DNA of 64,000 nt, taken from Lentisphaerota bacterium. Its GTDB lineage: Bacteria; Verrucomicrobiota; Lentisphaeria; Victivallales; Victivallaceae. The stretch lies in contig SUVX01000003.1 in NCBI GenBank assembly GCA_015061725.1, positions 49,943 through 113,942 on the forward strand. The letters are read 5' to 3'. Both the position numbers and the translations under genes were made by a program. Within the stretch, counting starts at the first letter, position 1; each line of letters begins with the position of its first letter. Positions 24,796 to 33,918 of this stretch are shown here, piece by piece. Below the pieces are notes generated by a model that did no database searches, was not told the DNA's origin, and saw only the letters and a program-made list of their open reading frames with translations.

Positions 24796-27700
24796 TTACT
24801 TTTTATGAATGATAAACCAGCGGGTTTCACCTGCCTTTAAATTCAGACGCAGAGTCCGCTTGCGGACGGGCAGTCGGCTGCCTGAAAAAACATCCTGAAC
24901 AAAATCGGCATCGCAGGGCAGCGTGAAAACGGTTTTTCCGTTATGCAGTGCATAAATTGAAAGAAAACGGTTGTTGACACAACTCCATGCTTTGCCGGGG
25001 GCGGATATGCGGTAAATGCCGCTTTGTTCAGCAAGCAAATGGAACAACTCTGCCGAGATCCCGCCCGGAGAAGCGACGTATACCGAACGCCATGACGGGA
25101 ATTTTCTGCTGACGATCGCGGCAGTTCTGTCGTCGGCATAGCGGGCATAAACTTTATCCGCAGGACCGGGAAGAACCCGGAAGCGCTGAATGTCCCAGGG
25201 GGCTCTGCCCGGAGCCGGAAAGTCTGAGTATAAACTTCTGTTCACATCCTGCATACCCTGGATCGGATTCAAATTTTGAACACAGGATAGAACCAGCGGA
25301 CGGCGTCTTCTGAAATCTGTTTTAATATCAAATCCCGTTAATTTTTTCATCGCCTCAACGGAGTTGTTCCGCTGTGTGACGTAACCGGAACCGTAACAGA
25401 AAATCAGAGTTCTGTTATCCTTTTTAAGCATTTTATCTATCTGTTCTCTCTCTTTTGCGGACAATTGATAGGTGTTGAGGAAACAAATCATTTTGTACTG
25501 CTTTGTTTTGCCGGAAGAAAGAAAATCATCCAGATACCAGGTGTCAAACGGTACGCCTGATGAGGCGAACAGCCAGCCCTGATTTTCGCACAGCGATGCG
25601 GCGAGCCAGTTGCGTTCTCCGTTGATACTGTCACGCTTCATGATAACAGCGCATTGCATCTTGAGCAGGGTGTCTTTTTTGCGGTGGATACGGTCATAGA
25701 TATCGTATCCGGTTTTGATTTCCCGCATCAGCGCAGGGTGTCCGAAAGAATTGTTGTCAATATCAAACATCCACCAGCCGCCGTTGCCGGTTGCTATCTG
25801 CTGAGCCGCCTGTTTGCGGAAAGTGCTTTGAAATGCCGCAATGTTCTGCGGAATACCGATTTTTTCTGTTGTAACTTCATTGCGGTAATTTTCACGCACA
25901 AATGAACGGAAATCAAATTCACTCAACCAGAGTTTGTTATGCTTTCTGAACGAGTTGAACGGCACAAGTTCTCCTGAAATCAGTCCGGGATTGCGATGCT
26001 GATAATTCGGCTGGGTCACCAGAATATCAAGCACATCAGCTTCAAAAAAGCGGGAGGGATTTTTGACGTTGAATCTATCCATTTGCCAGGCTGTACCCAG
26101 TACCGGTTTGCCCAAAGCTTCACGGATTCCCTTCAACATGATTTCTTTGATTTTCCAAATCCGTTCCTCTCTGAAAATCTCGTAATCAAAACGGTGCCGG
26201 TCACGGGGAAATGAAAGAAATTGCGTTCCCCTGTAACTTTTTTCAACGACCTGAGCGTTAGCAAGGGTGACTTCGGGATTTCCCCAAGCTTTTTGAAGTG
26301 CTTTATCTGTACGGTACTTCTTTTTCAGCCAGGCGCGCCAGCTTTTTTTACCTGCGGGACTGAAATCAGGATCGCGGATTTCAAACTGTCCGTCATGTCC
26401 GCCGACGACAAAAGCACCGATGACCATTTTATCCATGCCGGTCTTTTTAAGTTCAGCGATAAATGCCTTGAGCATATCGGCGATATCCGAGAAAGGCTTA
26501 TCCGCATAGGGCGATGGCCAGCGGAACATGTTTCTGCCCGGTTTTTCTGGAAAAAATCCCCGCAGGTGCAGCGTATTTCCCCAGGCACAGTGACCTTTGC
26601 TGTTCAGCCAGAGCGTTTCCGGGTTTTTGTCCATATAATTTTCGGGCCAGGAGACATTGAAACCGAGGATGATATGATTTTCCGGAATCAAGCGCAGCGT
26701 GCGGCGTAAAGATGAAAGAAGCGGGGTGAAGTTGTATTTTTTTGTTCCGGCATCCGGCCAGACGGGAACTGAGGCAAGATTTGCAAAGTGAGATTGTTCC
26801 GGACCGGTCGAGAGATTCAGTACAACGTTGCTGATCTTTATGCCTGCAGCATTGAAAGACTTGTAATCCCCGAAATCCGGCAGCAGAGGATAATAAAGAA
26901 CCGGAGGATATATCTTGTCATTGATTTTGATTCCGACTGCGCCTGAGGGATAACTTGCTGTTTTGACAAACGCCTGCGGACGGGCATCCAATATTTTCTG
27001 AGCCGATTCAAGTGTTTCTGATGGCAGTGCCGGATACTGTGTCGAAGACGGCAGGGTCCATAAAGGTGACGGCAAAGTAAGATCATCCAGATACAACGTA
27101 ACGGGATTTCCGTAAATTCTGATGACCGGACGGCAGAGACGGGGACGGGACGTTGATTTTAACGTCATCAGATTTTTCTGCCAGACTCCCGGCGGAGAAG
27201 TTCTTGTGTAACTGAAAGTCCGTCTGATATAGTTCCCCCTGATCGTATTCCATTGGCTGTCTGGAATATCCGCACCGTGTTCATCCAGCAGACGGAACAA
27301 TATCAGTGATTCTGCCGGAGCGTTGCCCGTATGGTAATATCCGCGGAAAAACCAGGTTTCATTTGCGGGGATCTCAACAAGTTTTTTACTGCGGAGTTCC
27401 AGAAAACCAAGTCCGTTGCTTTTTTCGACTTGCAGGGCTTTGCTGCCGGAACGGACGATTTTGTTTTGAAGACTGATTTTCCCTGAAGCACCGTCGCGGC
27501 AAATCAATTCCCAGTTGTCAAGTCCGTTTTCAAATCCGCCGTTTGCAAGTTGAGAAGGCACATTGTTTTTGTATCCGCTTTCAGCCCAGGAGAGTTTTTT
27601 TCTGAATTTTTCAGGTACGCCCGGGAGATTCCAGAGAGCGTTGGCAAGCGTCTGTTTCCAATCGGATGTGGCAGAGTCATAAAATTTTTCCAGAATCGCA

Positions 27701-28011
27701 AAAGCATCAGGTTCTGTCACAAGCAAAGTTGTTACAGCAAATCCCGGCAGATGTTTCTGCGGCGGATTTTTAATCGTATCCAACAGCGCAGGTGTTGCTT
27801 GCGGATATTTTTTGCCCGCCTGAATAAGTATCCGCATGGCTGAAAAACGGACACGGTAATTCCGGTGAGTCAATGCTGCGGCGGCTTTGCGGAGATTTTT
27901 ATCGCTGTAATTTTGTGTTTCTTCTATCTGACACAGCTCTTTTGTCAACTGTACCGCATTTCCGTAAACTGTAAGACAGCTGAAAGTCAGCAGCAAGAGG
28001 AGGAGTTTCAT
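24796..28011 (-). CDS. Secreted glycoside hydrolase, GH42-like (beta-galactosidase-like)
   Basis: 1071 residues from the ATG at 28011, whose A is shared with the TGA of the preceding gene (TGATG, coupled translation). It starts with signal peptide [17 protein letters not shown]; the longer open frame upstream overlaps the prepilin-like gene. Residues about 30-130 look like HEAT-type helices, about 150-320 a carbohydrate-binding-type sandwich (LANGGFENGLDNWEL, TLYLDDLTL). About 350-790 is a (beta/alpha)8 catalytic region: VGGHDGQFEIRDPDFSPAGK, then KKSWRAWLKKKYRTDKALQ followed by KAWGNPEVT as in GH42 enzymes, and LWLSEFDFRSF with a candidate nucleophile Glu near residue 697. A GATase-like domain follows (EREQIDKMLKKDN, LIFCYGSGYV). 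The exact GH family is not certain. Confidence 0.88.
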   Translation of the reverse strand: MKLLLLLLTFSCLTVYGNAVQLTKELCQIEETQNYSDKNLRKAAAALTHRNYRVRFSAMRILIQAGKKYPQATPALLDTIKNPPQKHLPGFAVTTLLVTEPDAFAILEKFYDSATSDWKQTLANALWNLPGVPEKFRKKLSWAESGYKNNVPSQLANGGFENGLDNWELICRDGASGKISLQNKIVRSGSKALQVEKSNGLGFLELRSKKLVEIPANETWFFRGYYHTGNAPAESLILFRLLDEHGADIPDSQWNTIRGNYIRRTFSYTRTSPPGVWQKNLMTLKSTSRPRLCRPVIRIYGNPVTLYLDDLTLPSPLWTLPSSTQYPALPSETLESAQKILDARPQAFVKTASYPSGAVGIKINDKIYPPVLYYPLLPDFGDYKSFNAAGIKISNVVLNLSTGPEQSHFANLASVPVWPDAGTKKYNFTPLLSSLRRTLRLIPENHIILGFNVSWPENYMDKNPETLWLNSKGHCAWGNTLHLRGFFPEKPGRNMFRWPSPYADKPFSDIADMLKAFIAELKKTGMDKMVIGAFVVGGHDGQFEIRDPDFSPAGKKSWRAWLKKKYRTDKALQKAWGNPEVTLANAQVVEKSYRGTQFLSFPRDRHRFDYEIFREERIWKIKEIMLKGIREALGKPVLGTAWQMDRFNVKNPSRFFEADVLDILVTQPNYQHRNPGLISGELVPFNSFRKHNKLWLSEFDFRSFVRENYRNEVTTEKIGIPQNIAAFQSTFRKQAAQQIATGNGGWWMFDIDNNSFGHPALMREIKTGYDIYDRIHRKKDTLLKMQCAVIMKRDSINGERNWLAASLCENQGWLFASSGVPFDTWYLDDFLSSGKTKQYKMICFLNTYQLSAKEREQIDKMLKKDNRTLIFCYGSGYVTQRNNSVEAMKKLTGFDIKTDFRRRRPLVLSCVQNLNPIQGMQDVNRSLYSDFPAPGRAPWDIQRFRVLPGPADKVYARYADDRTAAIVSRKFPSWRSVYVASPGGISAELFHLLAEQSGIYRISAPGKAWSCVNNRFLSIYALHNGKTVFTLPCDADFVQDVFSGSRLPVRKRTLRLNLKAGETRWFIIHKK

Positions 28012-28757
28012 CAGAACGCATCTCCGTAACCGTTCCACTGGAGATATTTCCATGTCATGCCAAGAGTCTGATGCGGGTTGAGAGCATTGACCTGCAAGGC
28101 ACTGACATGACCGTCAACATACAGCATATTCAGGATGCCGCCATGGCGGAGTGCATCCGGATTGCCGCAGGTCGTTGAAGTCGAAACGGTGAAAGTTACA
28201 CGGTTGTATCCTGCCACAGCGGCAGTGCCTGCCCATTTGGAATCCATGGCGGCAAACATCCTTGACGGATAACGTACATCTGAAGTGTGCAGATTGACAA
28301 AGTCTGAAACAGCACCGTTATCCCGTCCGCGTCTGAAGCGTCCCCATCCGAAAGTCTGGTAAGCCATACCGATACCGGAATATTTCATGTTGTAGGTGTT
28401 TTCTGCATAAGAGTCCTGAGCATAATCCGGTGCTGAGTTCAGCGAGGGACAGACGAAGACACCCCGGTTCAGATAGTTGTTGAAAGTAAGGAAACCTGTC
28501 CAGTCCGGATTGACCTTGTAACCGTTGATATAGGCGTGATTGGTTGAATAATGGATATAGAAACCGTTGTAGTTGTCCGCATACTGCTGAAAAGCGGTGC
28601 CGATCTGCTTTTCATTGCTCTGACAGAGTGCTTTGCGCGATGCTTCTCTTGCTTTCTGCAACGCGGGCATAAGCATTGAGGCTAAAATTGCAATGATTGC
28701 AATCACGACCAAAAGTTCAATGAGAGTAAAAGTAAAGCTGTTTTTTTTCTGTTTCAT
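28011..28757 (-). CDS. Prepilin-like secreted protein, locus 2
   Basis: 248 residues. N-terminus: Lys-rich, then [15 protein letters not shown] and [18 protein letters not shown], the type IV prepilin/pseudopilin pattern (cleavage before Phe, helix anchored in the membrane). Near the C-terminus [16 protein letters not shown] is the H-x9-DG motif of this family. Ribosome site AAGGA upstream. First gene of the locus 2 operon, overlapping the glycosidase gene by one nucleotide. Likely a cell-surface or fibre-assembled subunit, role unknown. Confidence 0.93.
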   Translation of the reverse strand: MKQKKNSFTFTLIELLVVIAIIAILASMLMPALQKAREASRKALCQSNEKQIGTAFQQYADNYNGFYIHYSTNHAYINGYKVNPDWTGFLTFNNYLNRGVFVCPSLNSAPDYAQDSYAENTYNMKYSGIGMAYQTFGWGRFRRGRDNGAVSDFVNLHTSDVRYPSRMFAAMDSKWAGTAAVAGYNRVTFTVSTSTTCGNPDALRHGGILNMLYVDGHVSALQVNALNPHQTLGMTWKYLQWNGYGDAF

Positions 28758-28810
28758 AAATATAAAATCCTTGTTTATTTGGGTGATTTTTGATATGAAA
28801 ATCCTCTGTG

Positions 28811-28866
28811 TTTGAATTTATTTTGTGAACATGATATATTATACCATATTATAATGGTAAAAACAA
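28811..28866. promoter_or_regulatory. Overlapping divergent promoters and dyad of locus 2
   Basis: Minus strand: TTGTTT (28861-28866), 17-bp spacer, TATAAT (28838-28843) for the prepilin/glycosidase operon. Plus strand: TTTGAA (28811-28816), 18-bp spacer, TATATT (28835-28840) for the AraC-type gene. A dyad ACCAT-6-ATGGT (28843-28858) lies in the minus spacer and includes the possible ATG of the regulator. Regulator binding here could switch both genes. Confidence 0.55.
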
Positions 28867-29774
28867 TGATAAAAAAACGAAAAAATTTAACCGATTCTGT
28901 ACAAAAAGAGGATTTCTGGGAAAACATCTCTGAAAAAGTTGCCGGGATCACTTTTGACAGTACCAGACTTGCGGCTTTTTCTCCCCGGTTGCCGGAATTG
29001 AAAAATATCCATATTTTCCGCCGTAACGAACAGTATAAAGGGGTGCTGCCCAACATTCACGCCTACTTTGTTCTGTGGATTTGCCTTTCCGGAGAAGGCA
29101 GGCTGCTGATTGATGAGGCAAATGTCGGACTTCAGCCGCATGAAGGAATTCTGGTCCTGCCGGGGCAGCCGCACTGTCTGCCGGATAATCAGGGACGCAG
29201 GGTCGAATGGCTGCTCATCCGTTTTGAAAGTAAGGACCACGGATGGTTTTCCGTCTTCCGGAATGTCCGTCTGCAGTTTTCAGCGCGGAGTGCGGAAATA
29301 TTGGCACAAATGCTGGCGCATTATGAAGAACGGGAAAATGCTTTTGCCTGTTCTGCCTGCGGTGCGGCTCTGCTGCAGCTGCTTGCCGTTCTTTCTGAAA
29401 ACAGGCTCGCTTTGACAGATGTGTTGCGCTCGGAGTACGGACAATCCACTGCCGCTTACATACGGGAATTGTGCGAATTGATGATCCAGATGCCGCCGGT
29501 CAAAGATCCGTTTAAAATCGTTGCGGTGCGCCGCAATGTCACGCCGGAGTATCTCCACGCGCTTTTCCGCAAAAAGACGGGATACACCTCAAGAAAATTT
29601 CTGATTTGGCAGAAATTGAATCTTGCCCAGCATCTTCTGGTGAACTCTGAATTATCCGTATCTGAAATCGCTCTGCGCTGCGGTTTTTCAGGGATTTATC
29701 CGTTTTCCAGATTTTTCAGCAAACACAGCGGTATGCCGCCGAGCGCATACCGCAAAAAGAGAGAACAGCAGTAA
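28854..29774 (+). CDS. AraC-family transcriptional regulator of locus 2
   Basis: 306 residues from the ATG at 28854; the start could instead be the ATG at 28866, and neither has a Shine-Dalgarno sequence. With the plus promoter at 28811-28840 the transcript would start only a few nucleotides before, so this may be a leaderless mRNA. N-terminal cupin sensor: YFVLWICLSGEGRLLIDEA, LVLPGQPHCLP. C-terminal double helix-turn-helix: VRRNVTPEYLHALFRKKTG and SVSEIALRCGFSGIYPFSRF, then MPPSAYRKKRE. Divergent from, and probably activating, the locus 2 glycan operon. Confidence 0.92.
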   Translation: MVKTMIKKRKNLTDSVQKEDFWENISEKVAGITFDSTRLAAFSPRLPELKNIHIFRRNEQYKGVLPNIHAYFVLWICLSGEGRLLIDEANVGLQPHEGILVLPGQPHCLPDNQGRRVEWLLIRFESKDHGWFSVFRNVRLQFSARSAEILAQMLAHYEERENAFACSACGAALLQLLAVLSENRLALTDVLRSEYGQSTAAYIRELCELMIQMPPVKDPFKIVAVRRNVTPEYLHALFRKKTGYTSRKFLIWQKLNLAQHLLVNSELSVSEIALRCGFSGIYPFSRFFSKHSGMPPSAYRKKREQQ

Positions 29775-29783
29775 ACGGAAAAT

Positions 29784-29915
29784 TTATTTGACGGGAGTTA
29801 TCTGTTTCTGCACTGGTTTTCCGGAGGCAAGACAGCGGACTGTGATATTGACCTTTCCTGGCGGCAGATTGCAACTTCCGGCGTTTGTTTGACAAAGCGG
29901 TGTGGCGGTGCTAAT
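29784..29915 (-). pseudogene. Possible 3' remnant of a secreted protein gene
   Basis: Minus strand open stretch of 43 codons between an in-frame TAA and a TAA stop, no start codon. It reads ...CNLPPGKVNITVRCLASGKPV and ends in KQITPVK; alternating hydrophobic residues and Pro/Gly turns look like the last strands of an extracellular beta-sandwich. Base use is like the neighbouring coding regions. It could equally be chance. Confidence 0.3.
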
Positions 29916-29961
29916 TTATATTGAAGAATTAAAATGTGTCGTGTAAAAATGGTGTCAGTTT

Positions 29962-30519
29962 ATGTTTTCTTTTTCTTCTCCTTTTTGTATTTCCTCAGAA
30001 CGCATTGAAGCGTGTGCCGCCAAAAACAGTGTTCCGGGCTTTGAAATTCCCGGACTTGCTGAAGTTTCAGGTCTGCTGCAGGCTCAGGAACCGGATGTTG
30101 ATGCTATCCGTAAAAAACTCTGTCAGGGGTGCGGCAGTCTGCTGAATACTGTTGCAAACAAAGAGTTCAGATCGTTTTTTGCGGAAATTCTTTCTTTGCT
30201 TGAAGAGCAGGGCAGCCGGGTTTATCTTCAGGCGGTCAAAAATAACTCTTGCTTTGCCGATGATGAATTTTTTGCCCTGCCGCTGCTTACGGCTGATTTT
30301 TACCGTCTTGCCGCAGAACGATTTTCCGATGGCAATCTTTATACCCTGTTTGAAGCAGAAATTTCTTTTGCCGATGCGTGGGAATTTGTTGATTCTCTTG
30401 AGATGCCGGATGTTCTTGAAAAGTTTTTAGCCGGCTTTTGTGCGGATGAATTTATGTTTGAAAACAAAAGTGCTTCTTTGAAAAAAATTCTTCCCGACAT
30501 AAGTGAACAGCCCGTTTGA
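29962..30519 (+). CDS. Conserved-looking hypothetical protein, cytoplasmic
   Basis: 185 residues, acidic, with many Phe, Leu and Glu; no signal peptide or membrane helix. A Cys pair (KLCQGCGSLL, about 53-62) and helix-rich pattern (SFFAEILSLLEEQ, FYRLAAERF, DVLEKFLAGF) are visible. No family recognised. Two other starts are possible close by; no strong ribosome site precedes the ATG. Codon use resembles the genes around it, which supports a real gene. It stands alone between locus 2 and the DegT operon. Confidence 0.55.
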   Translation: MFSFSSPFCISSERIEACAAKNSVPGFEIPGLAEVSGLLQAQEPDVDAIRKKLCQGCGSLLNTVANKEFRSFFAEILSLLEEQGSRVYLQAVKNNSCFADDEFFALPLLTADFYRLAAERFSDGNLYTLFEAEISFADAWEFVDSLEMPDVLEKFLAGFCADEFMFENKSASLKKILPDISEQPV

Positions 30520-30616
30520 ATGTGATATAAAAAGCTGAACTTGTCAGTTTTAAGCCTCAAAATTGCTTGAAATCAGAGAAAATCACAGAAAAAATGTTAT
30601 TTTCTTGTAATTTGGG

Positions 30617-30645
30617 GTGACAAATCATACTTTAAGGAGTATATT
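30617..30645 (+). promoter_or_regulatory. Promoter of the DegT-ABC-murC-thiI operon
   Basis: GTGACA (30617-30622), 17-bp spacer, TATATT (30640-30645). The leader to the ATG at 30724 is about 72 nt and ends in AGGAGGATTTTATT. Confidence 0.55.
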
Positions 30646-30723
30646 ATTCAAAATGTATATTTGCTGAGGGTTTCAGACCTGAAGGCGGATACGAAAACAA
30701 AACCAATCCAGGAGGATTTTATT

Positions 30724-31845
30724 ATGCAGGTACCTTTGCTTGATCTTCGTGCTCAGTACAGCCCCCTCAAGGCTGAAATTCTTGAAACTGTTGCTGAACT
30801 GTGTGACTCCCAGCGTTTCATTCTCGGACCCAAAGTTGAAGCTTTTGAACAGGAACTTGCAGCTTACTGCCAGTCCGGCGGTGCCGTCGGTGTTACCAGC
30901 GGTTCTGATGCACTGATCATCGCTCTGATGGTTGAGGGTGTCAAGCCCGGAGATGAAATCATCACCTCTCCCTTTACTTTCTTTGCGACCGTCGGCGCCA
31001 TCGTCCGTTGCGGTGCCAAACCCGTCTTCGCCGATATTGACCCCGTGACTTTCAACATTGATCCGGCAAAGATCGCTGAAAAGATCACCCCCAAGACCCG
31101 CGGTATCATCCCCGTTCACCTGTTCGGACAGGCGGCGGATATGGATCCGATCATGGAAATCGCCAAAGCCAACAACCTTTTCGTCATCGAAGATGCCTGT
31201 CAGGCGATCGGTGCCGAATACAAAGGCAAACGCGTCGGTTCCATCGGTAACTACGGTGCTTTCAGCTTCTTCCCCAGCAAGAATCTGGGCTGCTTCGGCG
31301 ACGGCGGAGCCGTGACCTGCCGTGCTGAAAAGACCGATATTCTCAAGATTTTCCGCAACCACGGACAGAGCAAGACCTATATCCACGAATACGTCGGCGG
31401 CAACTTCCGTCTGGATGCGCTTCAGGCAGCGATTCTTTCCATCAAACTGCGTCACCTTGACTCCTGGAGCATCGCCCGTCAGAACAACGCTGAAGATTAC
31501 AAGAAACTCTTTGCCGAAGCTGGAATCACTGATGATATGATCACGCTGCCTGCCTGTGCGGATTACCCTGTCCGTCACATCTTCAACCAGTTCTGTATCC
31601 GTGTCCATGGCGGTAAACGCGATGCGCTCAAGAACTTCCTGTCTGAAAACAATATCGGCTGTGCGATCTACTATCCGCTGTCTCTGCATCTGCAGGAGTG
31701 CTTCAAGGATCTGGGCGGCAAAGTCGGAGATTATCCGGAATGTGAAAAGGCAACTTCCGAAGTTCTGGCTCTGCCGATTTACGGAGAAACCACACCCGAA
31801 CAGCGTGCCTATGTCGTTGAAACCATTGCCAAATTCTTCAAGTAA
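30724..31845 (+). CDS. DegT/DnrJ/EryC1/StrS-family sugar aminotransferase
   Basis: 373 residues from the ATG at 30724 (AGGAGG 9 nt upstream); an in-frame start 63 bp upstream lacks a ribosome site. PLP enzyme that aminates nucleotide-keto-sugars for LPS or glycan synthesis. Seen: VPLLDLRAQYSPL at the N-terminus, GVTSGSDALIIALM, IIPVHLFGQAADMDPI, VIEDACQAIGAEYKG, PLP Lys in FFPSKNLGCFGDGGA, and GGNFRLDALQAAIL. Similar to WecE/ArnB/PseC-type enzymes; substrate cannot be told. First gene of a five-gene operon with an exporter, which suggests an envelope-sugar role. Confidence 0.93.
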   Translation: MQVPLLDLRAQYSPLKAEILETVAELCDSQRFILGPKVEAFEQELAAYCQSGGAVGVTSGSDALIIALMVEGVKPGDEIITSPFTFFATVGAIVRCGAKPVFADIDPVTFNIDPAKIAEKITPKTRGIIPVHLFGQAADMDPIMEIAKANNLFVIEDACQAIGAEYKGKRVGSIGNYGAFSFFPSKNLGCFGDGGAVTCRAEKTDILKIFRNHGQSKTYIHEYVGGNFRLDALQAAILSIKLRHLDSWSIARQNNAEDYKKLFAEAGITDDMITLPACADYPVRHIFNQFCIRVHGGKRDALKNFLSENNIGCAIYYPLSLHLQECFKDLGGKVGDYPECEKATSEVLALPIYGETTPEQRAYVVETIAKFFK

Positions 31846-31857
31846 GAAGTATTCAAA

Positions 31858-33894
31858 GTGGCACATCACAGCGACACAGAAAAAGTTGAATTCAAGCCGC
31901 AGACCTATCTGCGGCTGATTTCTTATGCCCGCCCGTACTGGCTGCGCCTGACGGTCGGTATCGTTGCCGGTATGCTGGCAGGCGGTTCGCTCTTTTTCGG
32001 ATTGATGATGATTCCGCAGCTTGTGGGCGTTGTCGATTCCGGAAAAGGAAACAAGGTTTCAATTTCCCGTCAGGCTCAGGCTGAACAAGTTGTCAAAGCT
32101 GTTTCGCAATCAGGCTTGACTGCGGAACAGAAAGTGGAGGCTGTTGACCGGATTTTGAATCCGCCTGACTCCGATCCGCAGTTGACAAAACTCCTGAAAC
32201 AGGCGGAGTCGGCAATCAAAACTTACCGTCTGCCCTGCCGTCTTGAAAAACGGACTCTTTATGTATCCTGGCCTGTCGAATTTCAGTTTGAACTGGTCAA
32301 GAGCAACGGACAGCTTGCCTGGCAGGTTTTTGCCGTTTATACATTCATGTTCGTTTTGGCCTGGCTGATAAAATCTGTGGCGCATTACGTCAATGCGTAT
32401 TGTACGCGCATGGTCGGTGCCTGTGTCGTGGCGGATTTGCGTGAAATCATTTTCAAAAAACTTTCAGGTCAATCTCTGTCGTTCTATGCAAATATGGATG
32501 TCGGACACTTGATCAGCCGCTGTACCAATGATACATCGGCTCTTGAAGACTCCATTTCACATTCGGTTGAAGATTTGACCAGTGCGCCGATTCAGATACT
32601 TGCCTGTTTTGCGGCGATTCTGGTTGCCTGTAAGGAGTACAACAGTTTTTCTCTTGCTGTGATTCTCTTTATCGGTGTGCCGGTATTGATTGTGCCGATG
32701 CACATTTTGGGACGTAAAATCCGTAAAATTTACAGAAAAAGTTTCGCCGCCATTGCGGATGTGTTTTCGCGTATGCACGAAACTTTTTCCGGAATAAAGG
32801 TTGTCAAAGCCTGCTATACCGAAGAGTACGAAAACAACCGTTTCCATGAAAACAACCGCAAATATCTCAAACAGGTTTTGAGAGCCATGCGTTTGCAGCT
32901 GCTTGTTTCTCCCACAATGGAGTTTGTTGCCGTTCTGGGAACGCTGGTTTTTCTGGTTTATTCTTATTGGGACGGCGTGACCCTCACGCAGCTGGCGGCG
33001 TTGCTGTCTCCGGCATTTATGGCGTACCGTCCGATCAAATCCCTTTCAAAAGTCGTGGCGTTGATTCAGCGCTCCATGGCGGCGGCGGACCGTTTCTTTG
33101 CTCTGCTGGATACGGATACCTCTCTCCCTGAAAAGAAAGATGCAAAAAAACTGGAGTCGTTCTCTCAGGGAATTGAACTTGAAAATGTCTCTTTCAAATA
33201 CGGAGACAAACAAATTCTCAAAGATATCAATCTTTCGATTCCGCGCGGCAGTATGGTTGCTGTGGTTGGGGAAACCGGTTCCGGAAAATCCACGATTGCC
33301 AATCTGATTGCCCGTTTTTATGATGCCACATCAGGAACTATCCGTATTGACGGCGTGGATGTGCGCGACTGTGAAATTGCTTCTCTCCGCAAGCTGATCG
33401 GGGTTGTGACGCAGGAGCCGGTGCTTTTCAACGAGTCCATCGCCGACAATATCGCTTACGGCAATGAGGGGGCTTCGCGTGAAGATATTATCAACGCCGC
33501 AAAACTTGCCAATGCGCATGAGTTTATCGTCAGCGGCCGCCATGCCGGAGATTACGATGCCGGAGTCGGTGAAAAGGGATTCAAACTTTCCGGCGGTGAA
33601 AAGCAGCGTATTGCCATTGCCCGTGCGATTTTGAGAAATCCGCCCATCCTGATTCTGGACGAGGCGACCAGCGCGTTGGATACCGTGACCGAACGTCAGG
33701 TTCAGGAGGCTCTCAACCGTGTCATGGCAAACCGTACCGTTTTTGCCATCGCCCACCGTTTGAGTACGATCCGTCATGCTGACTGTATTATCGTGCTTCA
33801 GCAGGGTAAAATCGTGGAGTCCGGTACGCATGATGAACTTCTTGCTCTGGGCGGCATTTACCGCAGACTCCATGATACGCAATTTTCGCATTAA
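31858..33894 (+). CDS. MsbA-like ABC exporter with an extended periplasmic loop
   Basis: 678 residues, one-chain permease plus ATPase (type IV exporter); GTG start 12 bp after the DegT stop. Membrane helices at about 22-44 and 155-180, then four more to about 395. Between the first two helices is a loop of about 110 residues (GKGNKVSISRQAQAEQV, NPPDSDPQLTKLLKQ), far longer than in MsbA, where it is short. ATPase: Walker A VVGETGSGKST (about 467), LSGGEKQRIAIARA, Walker B ILILDEATSALD, and AHRLSTIRHAD. Likely exports lipid A precursors or other lipids; the loop may contact a periplasmic partner. Confidence 0.93.
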   Translation: MAHHSDTEKVEFKPQTYLRLISYARPYWLRLTVGIVAGMLAGGSLFFGLMMIPQLVGVVDSGKGNKVSISRQAQAEQVVKAVSQSGLTAEQKVEAVDRILNPPDSDPQLTKLLKQAESAIKTYRLPCRLEKRTLYVSWPVEFQFELVKSNGQLAWQVFAVYTFMFVLAWLIKSVAHYVNAYCTRMVGACVVADLREIIFKKLSGQSLSFYANMDVGHLISRCTNDTSALEDSISHSVEDLTSAPIQILACFAAILVACKEYNSFSLAVILFIGVPVLIVPMHILGRKIRKIYRKSFAAIADVFSRMHETFSGIKVVKACYTEEYENNRFHENNRKYLKQVLRAMRLQLLVSPTMEFVAVLGTLVFLVYSYWDGVTLTQLAALLSPAFMAYRPIKSLSKVVALIQRSMAAADRFFALLDTDTSLPEKKDAKKLESFSQGIELENVSFKYGDKQILKDINLSIPRGSMVAVVGETGSGKSTIANLIARFYDATSGTIRIDGVDVRDCEIASLRKLIGVVTQEPVLFNESIADNIAYGNEGASREDIINAAKLANAHEFIVSGRHAGDYDAGVGEKGFKLSGGEKQRIAIARAILRNPPILILDEATSALDTVTERQVQEALNRVMANRTVFAIAHRLSTIRHADCIIVLQQGKIVESGTHDELLALGGIYRRLHDTQFSH

Positions 33895-33918
33895 GTGATT
33901 TTGCGGGGGGAAGTGAAA

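Noticed and set aside
30673..31869. Long minus-strand open frame opposite the DegT gene (398 codons)
   Set aside because: Antisense shadow; the plus-strand gene has full PLP-enzyme motifs and a good ribosome site.
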